Part shown: in pieces, positions 1 to 8,176 of the stretch
Layout: each line of letters begins with the position of its first letter
Position numbering within the stretch: the first letter of the stretch is position 1
Origin: Mesoterricola sediminis
Lineage (GTDB): Bacteria > Acidobacteriota > Holophagae > Holophagales > Holophagaceae
Assembly (NCBI RefSeq): GCF_030295425.1
Contig: NZ_AP027081.1
Location: 3,021,001-3,085,000, forward strand
DNA: 64,000 bases
Reading direction: 5' to 3'
Translations under genes and position numbers: made by a program
Notes under the pieces: generated by a model
Seen by the model: the letters and a program-made list of their open reading frames with translations, nothing else
Databases searched by the model: none
Told to the model about the DNA's origin: nothing

Positions 1-253
1 TCCACTGGAAGGCCACGGCCGGCTTGCCCGTGGCCGAGACCGACAGGGCGAAGCCCTTGCCCTTCTGGACGGAAATGCTCGCCGGCTGGGCGAGGATGGC
101 GGGTTTCACACTGGCGCCCGTGGACGCCTCGTTGGAACTCGAACTGCAGGCCACCGTCACCACCGAGAGGGCGGAGACGGTTGCGAGGGCGAGCGCGCTC
201 AACGCGTGATGCAACAGGCGGGCTGGGCGCGCTGGCGCCCTGCGGATGTTCAT
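1..253 (-). CDS. Lipoprotein with Ig-like repeat, N-terminal part only
   Basis: Partial: the gene runs off the left edge. The start is the ATG at 253, preceded by a GAGGAG ribosome site about six bases upstream. The first 36 residues form a lipoprotein signal: arginine-rich n-region, hydrophobic stretch and a TVAC lipobox with the acylated cysteine at about residue 36, followed by a serine-rich linker (CSSSS). Residues from about 55 on (ILAQPASISVQKGKGFALSV) match the opening strand pattern of bacterial Ig-like domains that read 'PASqtVtaGqtatFtV'. Seen: lipobox and Ig-type start. Known: such proteins are usually surface or periplasmic adhesion or scaffold lipoproteins with repeated Ig modules. 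The rest of the protein and any catalytic domain lie outside the window, so no function is assigned. Confidence 0.75.
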   Translation of the reverse strand, partial: MNIRRAPARPARLLHHALSALALATVSALSVVTVACSSSSNEASTGASVKPAILAQPASISVQKGKGFALSVSATGKPAVAFQW

Positions 254-422
254 GGCAGCTCCTCGACCCCAGGTGGGTCAGTTTTGCGGTGATCCGGATA
301 GATAAAAAATTAACAAACACCGGACAAGCTGCCTAGCAATTTCCCGTAAAGGCCTGCGACAAACCTGTAACTTGATTGAACTTCTCAGATCCGTTCAATC
401 GTCGGCTTGGCCTTTCCCTTAC

Positions 423-1655
423 CTATGAGCGTTTTTTCCACATCTCGGCGGCCCGCCGCTGCGCTTCCGCCACCGCCGGACCGGGCAGTTCTTTTTCCAT
501 GCGCTCCACCGCCTGGGCGGAGGCCGCGTCGCCCCCCGCCTTGGCCAGAAGGAACCACATGTAGGCCTCCTGCGGGTTCCGGGGGACCCCCTCCCCGGCG
601 AGACAGGCGGCGCCCAGGAGGGCCTGGGCCTGGGCGTAGCCCTGGTCCGCGGCCTTGCGCAGCCAGGCGGCTCCCTCCGCCGCGTCCTTCTTGCCGGCGG
701 CGCCCTTGGCCAGCATGGCCCCCAGGTGGCACTGGGCGTCCGCCAGGCCTTGCTCCGCCGCCTTCCGGGTCCATTTGAGGGCCTCCGCCCCATCCCGGGC
801 GACCCCCTCCCCCCGGTCCAGCAGCCAACCCAGGGCAGCCTGGGCGGCGACATTGCCGTGCTCGGCCGCGAGGCGGAACCAGGTGGCCGCCTTGGCGGGA
901 TCCTTGGGCACGCCCGTGCCCGCGGCGCAGAGCACCCCCATCTGCCCCTCGGCCAGGGGATCCCCCTTCTCCGCGGCCTTCTGGTACCAGGTGGCCGCCT
1001 TGGCCGGGTCCGCGGCCACGCCGTCCCCCGTCTCGTACATCCACCCCAGGAGCGCCTGGGCGCCCGCGACCCCCTGGCCCGCCGCCTTCGTCAGCAGGCC
1101 CACCGCCTGGGCCGGGTCCTTGGGCCCGCCTTCTCCCCGCGCGTAAAACCAGCCGGCCAGGTACTGGGCGTTGGGGTCGCCCTGGTCCGCGGCGAGCTTG
1201 TAGTACTTCAGGGCCTCCGCGGGCTGGCGGGGGACACCCTCCCCCTTGTCCAGCATCACCGCCAGATTGTATTGCGCCAGCAGGTTCCCCTGATCGGCAG
1301 CCATGCGCCAGTACCGGGCGGCCGCCGCCGGGTCCTTGGCCACCGCCTCGCCCTGGGTGTGCATCCAGGCCATCTGGAGCTGGGCCTTGGCGACCCCCTG
1401 CTCCGCCGCCTTCCGATACCAGGCCGCCGCCTCCGCCATGTTGCGCGGCACCCCGTCGCCCCGGGCGTACATCTCCGCCAGGGCCACCTGGGCCTGGGCC
1501 TGGCCCTGCTCGGCCAGCGGGCGCCAGATGGCCAGGGCCGCCGCATAATCCTGGCGCTTGAAGGCCTCGAGGCCCAGGTCCGCTTTCTGGCTCCTCCGGT
1601 CGCAGGCAAGGCATAGCAGCAGGACCGCCGAAAGGGCGAAGCGGGGGGAAGGCAT
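423..1655 (-). CDS. Sel1-repeat (TPR-like) lipoprotein
   Basis: 410 aa. The ATG at 1655 is chosen because a GGAG ribosome site lies about six bases upstream; an in-frame ATG further upstream (near 1682) has no such site. The N-terminus (MPSPRFALSAVLLLCLACDR) is a lipoprotein signal with LCLAC and Cys18. The rest is about ten 36-residue Sel1-like repeats of the form 'A-x-W-x-x-A-A-x-Q-G-x-A-x-A-Q-x-x-L-G-x-M-Y-x-x-G-x-G-V-x-x-D', which fold into a helical solenoid. Family knowledge: Sel1 proteins are scaffolds for protein-protein contacts, often in envelope or signalling complexes. It stands alone, divergent from the aldehyde dehydrogenase. Two further Sel1 proteins are in the window (15610 and 44785). 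The partner is unknown. Confidence 0.85.
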   Translation of the reverse strand: MPSPRFALSAVLLLCLACDRRSQKADLGLEAFKRQDYAAALAIWRPLAEQGQAQAQVALAEMYARGDGVPRNMAEAAAWYRKAAEQGVAKAQLQMAWMHTQGEAVAKDPAAAARYWRMAADQGNLLAQYNLAVMLDKGEGVPRQPAEALKYYKLAADQGDPNAQYLAGWFYARGEGGPKDPAQAVGLLTKAAGQGVAGAQALLGWMYETGDGVAADPAKAATWYQKAAEKGDPLAEGQMGVLCAAGTGVPKDPAKAATWFRLAAEHGNVAAQAALGWLLDRGEGVARDGAEALKWTRKAAEQGLADAQCHLGAMLAKGAAGKKDAAEGAAWLRKAADQGYAQAQALLGAACLAGEGVPRNPQEAYMWFLLAKAGGDAASAQAVERMEKELPGPAVAEAQRRAAEMWKKRS

Positions 1656-1778
1656 GGACGCTCCAGGGTGACTCCCCCCCATGCTGACACCTCCCGGCGG
1701 AAATTTCAGCGGTCCGCCCGGAGACACGCGGGCGGGGCCCACGGCATCCAACCTCCCGTTGGCGCAGGAGGGTCCGTC

Positions 1779-3338
1779 ATGACGTTCATCGAGCGGCGCA
1801 ATCTCAACCCCCGCACGCGGGTGGAGCGGCGTGCCGAACCGCCCGCCTACCGGCACCAGGTGACCCCGGCCGTGGATCCGGCCACCTTCGAGCAGATCGG
1901 CGCCGTCCCCCAGACCCCCGAGGGGCTCGTCCCCCAGTTCGTGGAGCGGGCCCGCGCGGCGGCCGACGCCTGGGCCCAGGCCAGCTGGGACGAGCGGACG
2001 CGGGTGCTCGGGCGCCTCCGGAGCCTCCTGGCCCAGCGGGCCGACGAGGTGGCCACCGTCATCACCCGGAACATGGGCAAGCCCCGCTTCGAGGCCTACC
2101 TCTACGACGTGGCCATGGTCCTGGACTGCCTGGACGACTACATCCACCACGGGGAGCAGTACCTCGCGGACGAAAAGGTCCCCCTGCCCCCGGCCATGGA
2201 GAAGCACAAGCAGGCGTTCGTCCGGTACGCCCCCCGGGGCGTCGTCGCCGTCATCAGCCCCTGGAACTTCCCCTTCGACCTGGCCATGGGCCCGACGATC
2301 GCGGCCCTGGCCGCCGGCAACGCCGTCCTCCAGAAGCCCACCTCCGCCGCCCCCATGGTGGGCGACGCCATCGAGCGCCTCTTCGCGGAGGCCCTCCAGG
2401 GGTGGCCGGGCCTCGTCCAGGTGCTCCACGGCCCCGGGCGCCTGGGCACCGTCCTGGCCACGGCGGAGGGCGTGGACTTCGTCGTCTTCACCGGCTCCAC
2501 CGCCGTGGGGCGCAAGCTGCAGGAAGACCTGGCGCCCCTGCTCCGGCCCAGCCTCCTCGAGCTGGGGGGCAGCGATCCCCTCATCGTGTGCGCCGACGCC
2601 AACCTGGAGCGGGCGGCCCGGGCCGCCGTCTACGGCCGGTTCAGCAACGCGGGCCAGGTGTGCGCCGCGGTCAAGCGGGTCTACTGCCACGAGACCGTCC
2701 TCCACAGCTTCGTGGAAAAGGTGGTGGCCCACGTGGGCCAGCTGCGCCTCGGCCCCGGCCTGGACCCCGCGGTGGACGTGGGACCCCTCGCCAACGACCG
2801 GGCCATCAGCACCCTCCGGGCCCTCCTCCACGACGCCCTCGACAAGGGGGCCAAGCTCGTCGCCGGGGGCTTCCCGGCCATCCAGGCCGGCTGGTATTGG
2901 CAGCCCACCGTCATCACCCATGTGGACCACTCCATGCGCATCATGAAGGAGGAGACCTTCGGGCCCCTCCTGCCCATCTGCGCGGTGAAGGATGACGAAG
3001 AAGCCATCGAGCTGGCCAACGACAACCCCTACGGCCTCGACGCCTACGTGTTCACCAACGACATGCGGCGGGCCAACCGGATCGCCAACCGGCTCAAGGC
3101 CGGGTCCGTGGACATCAACGATGTCATGGTCAACTACGTCATCCGGGACCTGCCCTTCGGGGGGGTGAAGCAGTCGGGCCAGAACCGCTACCACGGCCGG
3201 ACGGGCATCCGCCTGTTCACCGACCCCAAGGGCATGGTCATCGATGATGGCACCCGGGACACCGAGCGGGAGTGGTTCCCGTACGACGCCGCCAAACTGG
3301 AGGAGGTCCGGAACCGCCTGGACGCATCCCGGCCTTGA
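1779..3338 (+). CDS. NAD(P)-dependent aldehyde dehydrogenase
   Basis: 519 aa, normal length for the ALDH superfamily. The ATG at 1779 follows an AGGAGG site at 1766-1771; the open frame extends upstream without ribosome-site support. It oxidises an aldehyde to a carboxylate using NAD(P)+. Signature residues are visible: SPWNFP with Asn163 (oxyanion hole), Lys186 in LQKPTSA (cofactor), FTGSTAVG (cofactor binding), Glu261 in LELGGSDP (general base) and the nucleophile Cys295 in NAGQVCAAVKR. The overall pattern is closest to succinate-semialdehyde/aliphatic aldehyde dehydrogenases, but substrate cannot be told from sequence. Neighbours do not form an obvious pathway with it. Confidence 0.9.
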   Translation: MTFIERRNLNPRTRVERRAEPPAYRHQVTPAVDPATFEQIGAVPQTPEGLVPQFVERARAAADAWAQASWDERTRVLGRLRSLLAQRADEVATVITRNMGKPRFEAYLYDVAMVLDCLDDYIHHGEQYLADEKVPLPPAMEKHKQAFVRYAPRGVVAVISPWNFPFDLAMGPTIAALAAGNAVLQKPTSAAPMVGDAIERLFAEALQGWPGLVQVLHGPGRLGTVLATAEGVDFVVFTGSTAVGRKLQEDLAPLLRPSLLELGGSDPLIVCADANLERAARAAVYGRFSNAGQVCAAVKRVYCHETVLHSFVEKVVAHVGQLRLGPGLDPAVDVGPLANDRAISTLRALLHDALDKGAKLVAGGFPAIQAGWYWQPTVITHVDHSMRIMKEETFGPLLPICAVKDDEEAIELANDNPYGLDAYVFTNDMRRANRIANRLKAGSVDINDVMVNYVIRDLPFGGVKQSGQNRYHGRTGIRLFTDPKGMVIDDGTRDTEREWFPYDAAKLEEVRNRLDASRP

Positions 3339-3378
3339 ACCTGGCGGTTCCCTCACCCAGACTGGTCAGGGAGCGCAG

Positions 3379-4848
3379 ATGGCCAAGAAGGGCGTGTTGA
3401 TCATTTCCGTCGAACCGGACAGCCTTGCCTGGGAAGCGGGCCTCCGGGCTGGAGACACCCTCCTGGAGATCAATGGCGAGCCCGTCCTCGACCAGCTCAG
3501 CTACCAGTTCCTGATCAGCCAGCGGGACGAGACCGAGCTCCACGTCCGCCGCCCGGACCAGACCGAGGCCACCGTCCGGGTCGTCAACGGCGGGGACGGG
3601 ATCGGGGTGGACCTGGCCCAGGACCAGGTGAAGATCTGCAAGCAGAACTGCATCTTCTGCTTCGTCCTCCAGATGCCCAAGGGCTTCCGGAAATCCCTCT
3701 ACCTCAAGGACGAGGACATCCGCCTCTCCTTCCTCTACGGCCACTTCAGCACCCTCAGCTCCAGCGACGACGCGGAGCTGGACCGCATCGTCCGGGAGCG
3801 CCTCAGCCCCATCCACGTGAGCGTGCACGCCACCGATCCCGCCGTCCGCGTGCGCGTCGTGGGCAACCCCCGGGAGGGGGACATCCTCCGCAAGATCGAC
3901 CGCCTCCTGGAGGGGGGCGTGGACATCCACACCCAGGCCGTCGTGGTCCCCGGCGTCAACGACGGCGAGGTGTGGGCCCGCACCGTGCGGGAGCTGTGGG
4001 CGCGGCGGGCCTTCCAGACCGAGGGGCCCTGGGCCGGCAAGGGCGGCGTCCTCAGCCTCTCCTGCGTGCCCGTGGGCCTCACCTCCCACCGCGCCGGTCT
4101 GCCCGAGATCCCCGATGTGGATCCCGCCTTCGCGGCGGCCTGGGCGAAGCGCTGGGTGCCCGAGGTGCGGCGCCTGGCCAAGGAGAACGCGGGCGAGCCC
4201 TGGCTCCTCCTGGCCGACGAGTGGTTCACCCGGGCCGGCCTGGACGTCCCCGGCCGGGCCTTCTACAGCCAGTCCTGGGCCCAGCTGGAGAACGGCGTGG
4301 GCCTCGTGCGCAAGTTCCTGGAGCACACCCGCCGGTTCCTCCGGGGCCCCCGGGTGCACGGCTTCCGGGGCCGGCGCATCCTGGCCCTCACCGGGTCCTC
4401 CTTCGCGCCCGTGCTGAACCGCAGCCTGGCCCAGGTCAACCGCGTGGCCGGCAGCGAACTGCGGGCCGTGGCCGCCGCCAACAACGCCTTCGGGTCCTCC
4501 GTGACCGTCGCCGGCCTCCTCTGCGGCCGGGACCTCGCCTACGCGGCCCACGCCGATCGCCAGGCCCACGGCGGCGACCCCCGCTGGGTGGACGCCGTCG
4601 TCGTCCCCAGCGCCGCCCTCCGGGTGCGCACCGGCCCCACCGACCAGTACGCCCTGGACGACGGCTCCGAGCCCACCCCCGCCAACCAGTTCCTGGACGA
4701 CATGACCCTGGCCGACCTGGAGCGGGAGCTGGGCGTCCCCGTGATCCCCTCCGGCGCCCACCTGGGCCAGATGCTGGACCACCTCGCCCACAGCGAGCGC
4801 TTCCACCTCCAGGGCATGAACCTGCCCCAGGGCGCCTACAATCCCTAG
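3379..4848 (+). CDS. PDZ/radical-SAM DUF512 family FeS protein
   Basis: 489 aa. The start ATG at 3379 is preceded by AGGGAG. Residues 1-75 form a PDZ-like domain (ISVEPDSLAWEAGLRAGDTL, INGEPV). Then follows CKQNCIFCF with Cys87, Cys91 and Cys94 in the CX3CX2C spacing of radical-SAM proteins, and a TIM-barrel-like region. The C-terminal half contains the DUF512 block (SLSCVPVGLTSHR) and a later Rossmann-like segment (RRILALTGSSFAP). This architecture is the known PDZ-DUF512 putative FeS oxidoreductase family found in cyanobacteria, clostridia and others; its reaction is not established. It lies 40 bp after the aldehyde dehydrogenase on the same strand and may be co-transcribed with it. Confidence 0.85.
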   Translation: MAKKGVLIISVEPDSLAWEAGLRAGDTLLEINGEPVLDQLSYQFLISQRDETELHVRRPDQTEATVRVVNGGDGIGVDLAQDQVKICKQNCIFCFVLQMPKGFRKSLYLKDEDIRLSFLYGHFSTLSSSDDAELDRIVRERLSPIHVSVHATDPAVRVRVVGNPREGDILRKIDRLLEGGVDIHTQAVVVPGVNDGEVWARTVRELWARRAFQTEGPWAGKGGVLSLSCVPVGLTSHRAGLPEIPDVDPAFAAAWAKRWVPEVRRLAKENAGEPWLLLADEWFTRAGLDVPGRAFYSQSWAQLENGVGLVRKFLEHTRRFLRGPRVHGFRGRRILALTGSSFAPVLNRSLAQVNRVAGSELRAVAAANNAFGSSVTVAGLLCGRDLAYAAHADRQAHGGDPRWVDAVVVPSAALRVRTGPTDQYALDDGSEPTPANQFLDDMTLADLERELGVPVIPSGAHLGQMLDHLAHSERFHLQGMNLPQGAYNP

Positions 4849-4927
4849 TCGCAAGGTTCCGACCCACCCGGTCTCATGGGATGGGATAACAATGCCTGGG
4901 CTTTCTGCCTGGCGATTGTTCTCCTGA

Positions 4928-5075
4928 TCCCATTCATCCAAGCCATCGGCGTTCATCCCTGTTCCGCAGGGCCGGCGATGGCATGGGTCGCTGCGCCCTT
5001 ACCTGAATGCGCCGCCCCATCCAGGCTCTGGCCCTGCGGAACAGGGATGAACGCCGATGGCTTGGATGAATGGGA
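4928..5075. repeat. Perfect 46-bp inverted repeat, 56-bp spacer
   Basis: The left arm 4928-4973 (begins TCCCATTCATCCAAGCC) is the exact reverse complement of the right arm 5030-5075 (ends GGCTTGGATGAATGGGA). The spacer 4974-5029 has no recognisable feature. An arm this long and this exact is far beyond an ordinary terminator. It may be a small non-autonomous element (MITE-like), or the two ends of a collapsed element related to the neighbouring transposase fragment, or a transcribed long hairpin. No target-site duplication could be confirmed by eye. Confidence 0.9.
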
Positions 5076-5123
5076 TGTGGCCAAGGATTCAGCTTGGGGC
5101 TCGCTACCACCCCAGGGCCGGGA

Positions 5124-5243
5124 AACCAAGGCCACGTGGATCTCGGCCCGCCTTTCGGAACGGACCATGAGCCGCCTGAAAGGCTTGAGCCAAGCGAAGG
5201 TCCGTTCGACAACCCAGCGAGGCTTGTCATCGGCGCGCAGCTG
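5124..5243 (-). pseudogene. IS5-family transposase fragment
   Basis: Read on the minus strand, about 40 codons give KPRWVVERTFAWLKPFRRL followed by SERRAEIHVALV. The RWVVERTFAWL...RR...ERR pattern is the conserved block around the catalytic Glu of IS5-family DDE transposases. There is no start, no upstream DDE part, and the frame runs into unrelated sequence after the block, so it is a dead remnant. It lies about 50 bp from the right arm of the 46-bp inverted repeat. Confidence 0.7.
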
Positions 5244-5345
5244 CAGAAAGCAAGGTGGGCCAGGTGCAGGCCGCCAGCCTGAGGCCGTCCCCCCCATGGA
5301 AAAGGGGCCGCCTCGCGGCGGCCCCTTCCGTCAGGATCCCTGCGT

Positions 5346-5837
5346 TCAGCTGGGATTGCGCTTCTTCACCGCGGCGACGACCTTCACTTCGCCACCGTCC
5401 AGGCCGGTGCCCTGGAACTCAGGCCGCATGGCCGTTTCCTTGCGGGCGCGGTCGGAGGCGACCTTGATCTGGTCCAGGACGTTCACGGCGTACTGGTAGG
5501 CCTGCTCCTCGTCCACGCGCAGGAAGACCTTGCGCATGCCGGAGGGCTGCAGCTGGACGACGGGGCTCAGCTTGTCGGCCAGTTCGGCCAGCTGGATCTT
5601 GTCGTTCTGGAGCAGCAGGTCCCCGTTCTGGTCGATGGTGATGACGATCGGGGGGTTCTTCGGATCGGGCGTGACGGGCGCCTGCACCTTCACGACCTGG
5701 GGCACCACGACGGGCAGGGCCTTGGAGAGGCCGGGCACCATCACGATGAACACGATCAGAAGCACCAGCACGATGTCGATCAGAGGGGTGACGTTGATAT
5801 CGGATTTAGCTTTGCCCTTGGGGCCACCGGCATCCAT
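5346..5837 (-). CDS. exbD: ExbD/TolR-type biopolymer transport protein (second copy)
   Basis: 163 aa. One N-terminal membrane helix follows the cytoplasmic tip (SDINVTPLIDIVLVLLIVFI), with the proton-carrying Asp21 in PLIDIVLV, the residue conserved in ExbD/TolR/MotB-type proteins. The rest is a periplasmic domain of the ExbD fold. It works with ExbB and TonB to turn proton flow into work on outer-membrane receptors. The start codon overlaps the stop of the preceding exbD by one base, so the two ExbD paralogues are translationally coupled. They differ clearly in the periplasmic part, suggesting a hetero-oligomer or different partners. Last gene of the tonB operon. Confidence 0.9.
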   Translation of the reverse strand: MDAGGPKGKAKSDINVTPLIDIVLVLLIVFIVMVPGLSKALPVVVPQVVKVQAPVTPDPKNPPIVITIDQNGDLLLQNDKIQLAELADKLSPVVQLQPSGMRKVFLRVDEEQAYQYAVNVLDQIKVASDRARKETAMRPEFQGTGLDGGEVKVVAAVKKRNPS

Positions 5838-6349
5838 TACTTGCCCCCTTTCTCGCCGCTCTTGTCCTCGCTGGTGACGACGGAGGCTTCATCGGCCCCG
5901 CCTTCACGGCAGATCTGGAAGAGCTCGTCCACGTGCTTGAACGGAATGTCAGCGTCGGCCTTGATGAAGACGCGGCGGTCGCTGAGGTACTGCATCGACG
6001 TCTTGATGAAGTCGATCAGCTTCGCCTTCCGCGCTTCATCCTTGTAGGTGAAGGTAAGGGCGTTGCCGTTGGCATCCTTGGCGTCCTTGTCGTCCACCAT
6101 GATCGGGGCCGGGCCATCGATGACGCCCGTCTTGGGGTCGCGGTGAGCCGGAAGGATCAGGGTGAGGTACTTGGCGCCTGCCTGGGTTTCGGGTTTCAGG
6201 CTGTGCTTCGAGAGCGGAAGCCGCACAGCGTTGTTCACGGCGGGCGTGATCACGATGAAGATGATCAGCAGCACCAGAACGATGTCGACAAGAGGGGTTA
6301 CGTTGATGTCCGCCTTGACCCCAGACTTGCCACCACCACCTGCATCCAT
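5837..6349 (-). CDS. exbD: ExbD/TolR-type biopolymer transport protein (first copy)
   Basis: 170 aa. The N-terminus (ADINVTPLVDIVLVLLIIF) carries one membrane helix with the conserved Asp22. The periplasmic part is longer than in the second copy and has an insertion around residues 70-100 (DKDAKDANGNAL). A strong GGAGGT ribosome site precedes the ATG. It sits between exbB and the second exbD. Two different ExbD genes behind one ExbB is a pattern seen in several Bacteroidota and Acidobacteriota TonB operons. Role: stator subunit that couples the proton gradient to TonB. Confidence 0.92.
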   Translation of the reverse strand: MDAGGGGKSGVKADINVTPLVDIVLVLLIIFIVITPAVNNAVRLPLSKHSLKPETQAGAKYLTLILPAHRDPKTGVIDGPAPIMVDDKDAKDANGNALTFTYKDEARKAKLIDFIKTSMQYLSDRRVFIKADADIPFKHVDELFQICREGGADEASVVTSEDKSGEKGGK

Positions 6350-6409
6350 GGTGACCTCCTAGTTGGGACCGGGGAACCGCTGCGCGGCCCCCCGGGCCTG
6401 GGTTGAAAC

Positions 6410-7129
6410 TTAGGCCTGCTGGCTCTCGCGGCGGATGAACTCGTCGATCATCTGGGAGGCAGCGTTGTTGATGTTGGTGACCATCTTGTCCTGCTGGGCG
6501 GTGTAGAGGTTGTAGATCCACACGGCGGGGATGGCGGCGATCAGGCCGAGGGCGGTGGTGCCGAGGGCCTCACCGATGGAGCCGGCCAGGGCGTTGATGT
6601 CGCCAGCGCCCTTGGTCTTCAGGTCGGAGAAGACCTTGATGATGCCGATCACGGTGCCGAGCAGGCCGATGAAGGGGGCCAGGGCGCCGATGGTGGCCAG
6701 GGACAGCATGCCCTTCTTGAGCAGGTCGGTGACCTCGGCGGTGCCGCGGACGATGGCGCGCTCAACGGGCTGGATCACGTCGTGGGTCTCGTGGAGGGTC
6801 TTGAGCTGCTTCTCGTACTGGAAGATGTCAAGCCCGTGCTTCAGCACGAGGGCGATGTGGCTCTTGTTGTGGGTGGTGGCGGCGCGCTTGGCGGCCTCGA
6901 AGTCACCGCGGCGCAGGGTGTCCATGAACAGCTTCAGGAACTTCTGGGAGGCGGAGTTGGACTGGGCATACACGATGCCGCGCTCGACCGCGGTGTAGAT
7001 CTGCAGAAGGATGAGGCAGATCAGGATGGCGATGATGACCTTGTTGACGGGGGAGGCGGCTTCCCAGATGGCCTTGGGGCCGAAAGAGTTCTCGGCGGCT
7101 TCTGCGATGGCGAAAAGGAACGGGCTCAT
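6410..7129 (-). CDS. exbB: ExbB/TolQ/MotA-type proton channel
   Basis: 239 aa. Three membrane helices are visible: VNKVIIAILICLILLQIY (about 26-45), ATIGALAPFIGLLGTVIGII (about 140-160) and LGTTALGLIAAIPAVWIYN (about 188-208), with the long cytoplasmic loop between the first two, as in ExbB/TolQ. The 'GLLGTVIGI...F' and 'LGTTALGL..AIPA' blocks are the family signatures. It forms the pentameric proton-conducting stator with the ExbD proteins encoded downstream. The start ATG overlaps the stop of the small upstream gene (ATGA), so translation is coupled. Confidence 0.93.
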   Translation of the reverse strand: MSPFLFAIAEAAENSFGPKAIWEAASPVNKVIIAILICLILLQIYTAVERGIVYAQSNSASQKFLKLFMDTLRRGDFEAAKRAATTHNKSHIALVLKHGLDIFQYEKQLKTLHETHDVIQPVERAIVRGTAEVTDLLKKGMLSLATIGALAPFIGLLGTVIGIIKVFSDLKTKGAGDINALAGSIGEALGTTALGLIAAIPAVWIYNLYTAQQDKMVTNINNAASQMIDEFIRRESQQA

Positions 7130-7359
7130 GGGTTGGATTCCTTATGGGTGGTGGTGGCTTGGTTGGGGGCCTCGGCAGAGGCGGAAGGGGGTGGTGGGAC
7201 ATCCTTGACCACGGGGGCCAGGGTGGGCGCGGGGGCCTGGTCCGGGGCGGGCGCGGGGTCCGCGGCCTTCCGGGTGCCGCCGCCGACGACGACGAGCGTG
7301 ATTGCGAGGGCGAGGGCGAATCCTGCGCCCAGCCATGCGGGTCGGGACACGGGGGTCAC
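7126..7359 (-). CDS. Small membrane-anchored protein between tonB and exbB
   Basis: 77 aa. Residues about 8-26 (AWLGAGFALALAITLVVVGG) form a single membrane helix; the rest is a flexible Ala/Pro-rich tail (PAPAPDQAPAPTLAPVV) ending in a short polar segment. It starts four bases after the tonB stop and its stop overlaps the exbB start (ATGA), so the operon context strongly supports a real gene despite low complexity. No family is recognised. A role as an accessory or assembly factor of the TonB complex is only a guess from position. Confidence 0.6.
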   Translation of the reverse strand: MTPVSRPAWLGAGFALALAITLVVVGGGTRKAADPAPAPDQAPAPTLAPVVKDVPPPPSASAEAPNQATTTHKESNP

Positions 7360-7363
7360 GGCC

Positions 7364-8176
7364 TTACTTCAGCTTGAAGGGCATGGTCAGGACGAACCGG
7401 GCCGTCTGGGCCACGCCGTTGAGCATGGCGGGCTCGAACTTCCAGCTCATGGCGTAGTTTTCCGCGGTCTGCCGAAGCTGCGCGGGGCCCTCGATGGCCT
7501 TGGCGGAAACGGGGATGCCGTCCGGTCCAACCACGATCTGCACCACAACCGTGCCCTGGATCTTGGCGATCTTGGCCAGGGCGGGATAGGGGGGCGGCGG
7601 GGGCTGGTACTTGATCTTCATCTGGCTGAAGTCGAAGTCCACCACGTGGGAGGTGCCCGAACCGGCCACGGCCACGCTGGCGGTGACGGGACCGGTGTTG
7701 CCGGAGATGCCGCCGCCGGGGACGCCCGCACCGGAAGACTGGGCGGACGCGTAGCGCATGGTCAGGTCCTCCTTGGGCAGCTCGCGGGGAGCCACTTCGG
7801 GAACCATGTCCTGGTTGGGGTTGATGGGAGGCGGCGGCGGCGCGTCCCGCATCTGCATCTTCGGGGCCGGGGCAGCGGGGGCTGCGGGGGCCGGCGGAGG
7901 CGGAGGCGGCGGCGGCGGCGGAGCGTCCGCCTGCTCGGTGAGATCCACACCGATGGTCTTGATGACCTTCTTGCCGGCTTCGGTGCGGGTGGCCAGGAGC
8001 CAACCGAAGGCGCCGAAAGCCAGGTAGGAGGCCAGCGTCAGGGGCACGGTGACCATGGGGTTGGCACCCCTGAGGTTCCGATTGCCGGCCGCGAGGCTGG
8101 CCCGGTAGACCAGGTCCTCAAGGGATTCCTTCGGCTGTGCGTTGGGTGGAGGGTTGGTCTTGGGGTCTTGGCTCAT
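7364..8176 (-). CDS. tonB: Energy transducer TonB
   Basis: 270 aa. Cytoplasmic N-terminus of about 40 residues, membrane helix at about 41-62 (MVTVPLTLASYLAFGAFGWL), a Pro/Ala-rich periplasmic linker with an unbroken run of ten prolines at about 84-95, and a C-terminal TonB domain from about 190 (YPALAKIAKIQGTVVVQIVV ... GPAQLRQTAENYAMSWKFEP). The N-terminal cytoplasmic extension is longer than in E. coli TonB. It spans the periplasm and passes energy from ExbB/ExbD to outer-membrane receptors. First gene of the operon tonB - small gene - exbB - exbD - exbD. The promoter must lie in 8177-8440, shared with the divergent tgt operon. Confidence 0.93.
   Translation of the reverse strand: MSQDPKTNPPPNAQPKESLEDLVYRASLAAGNRNLRGANPMVTVPLTLASYLAFGAFGWLLATRTEAGKKVIKTIGVDLTEQADAPPPPPPPPPPAPAAPAAPAPKMQMRDAPPPPPINPNQDMVPEVAPRELPKEDLTMRYASAQSSGAGVPGGGISGNTGPVTASVAVAGSGTSHVVDFDFSQMKIKYQPPPPPYPALAKIAKIQGTVVVQIVVGPDGIPVSAKAIEGPAQLRQTAENYAMSWKFEPAMLNGVAQTARFVLTMPFKLK

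Larger units (their letters stand above)
4849..5345. other. Gene-free stretch with inverted repeat and IS remnant
   Basis: About 500 bp without an intact gene. It holds, in order: an imperfect hairpin at 4888-4920 (AACAATGCC against GGCGATTGTT) that could end the upstream transcript; a perfect 46-bp inverted repeat (4928-4973 and 5030-5075); and a minus-strand fragment of an IS5-type transposase (about 5124-5243). A short hairpin-like GC stretch near 5299-5332 (GGGGCCGCC / GGCGGCCCC) lies just past the stop of the minus-strand exbD gene and may be its terminator. Together it looks like the scar of a mobile element between two transcription units. Confidence 0.7.

Noticed and set aside
7870..7925. 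GGC/GGA triplet repeat resembling a microsatellite.
   Set aside because: It encodes the proline run of TonB on the minus strand, which is functional low complexity.
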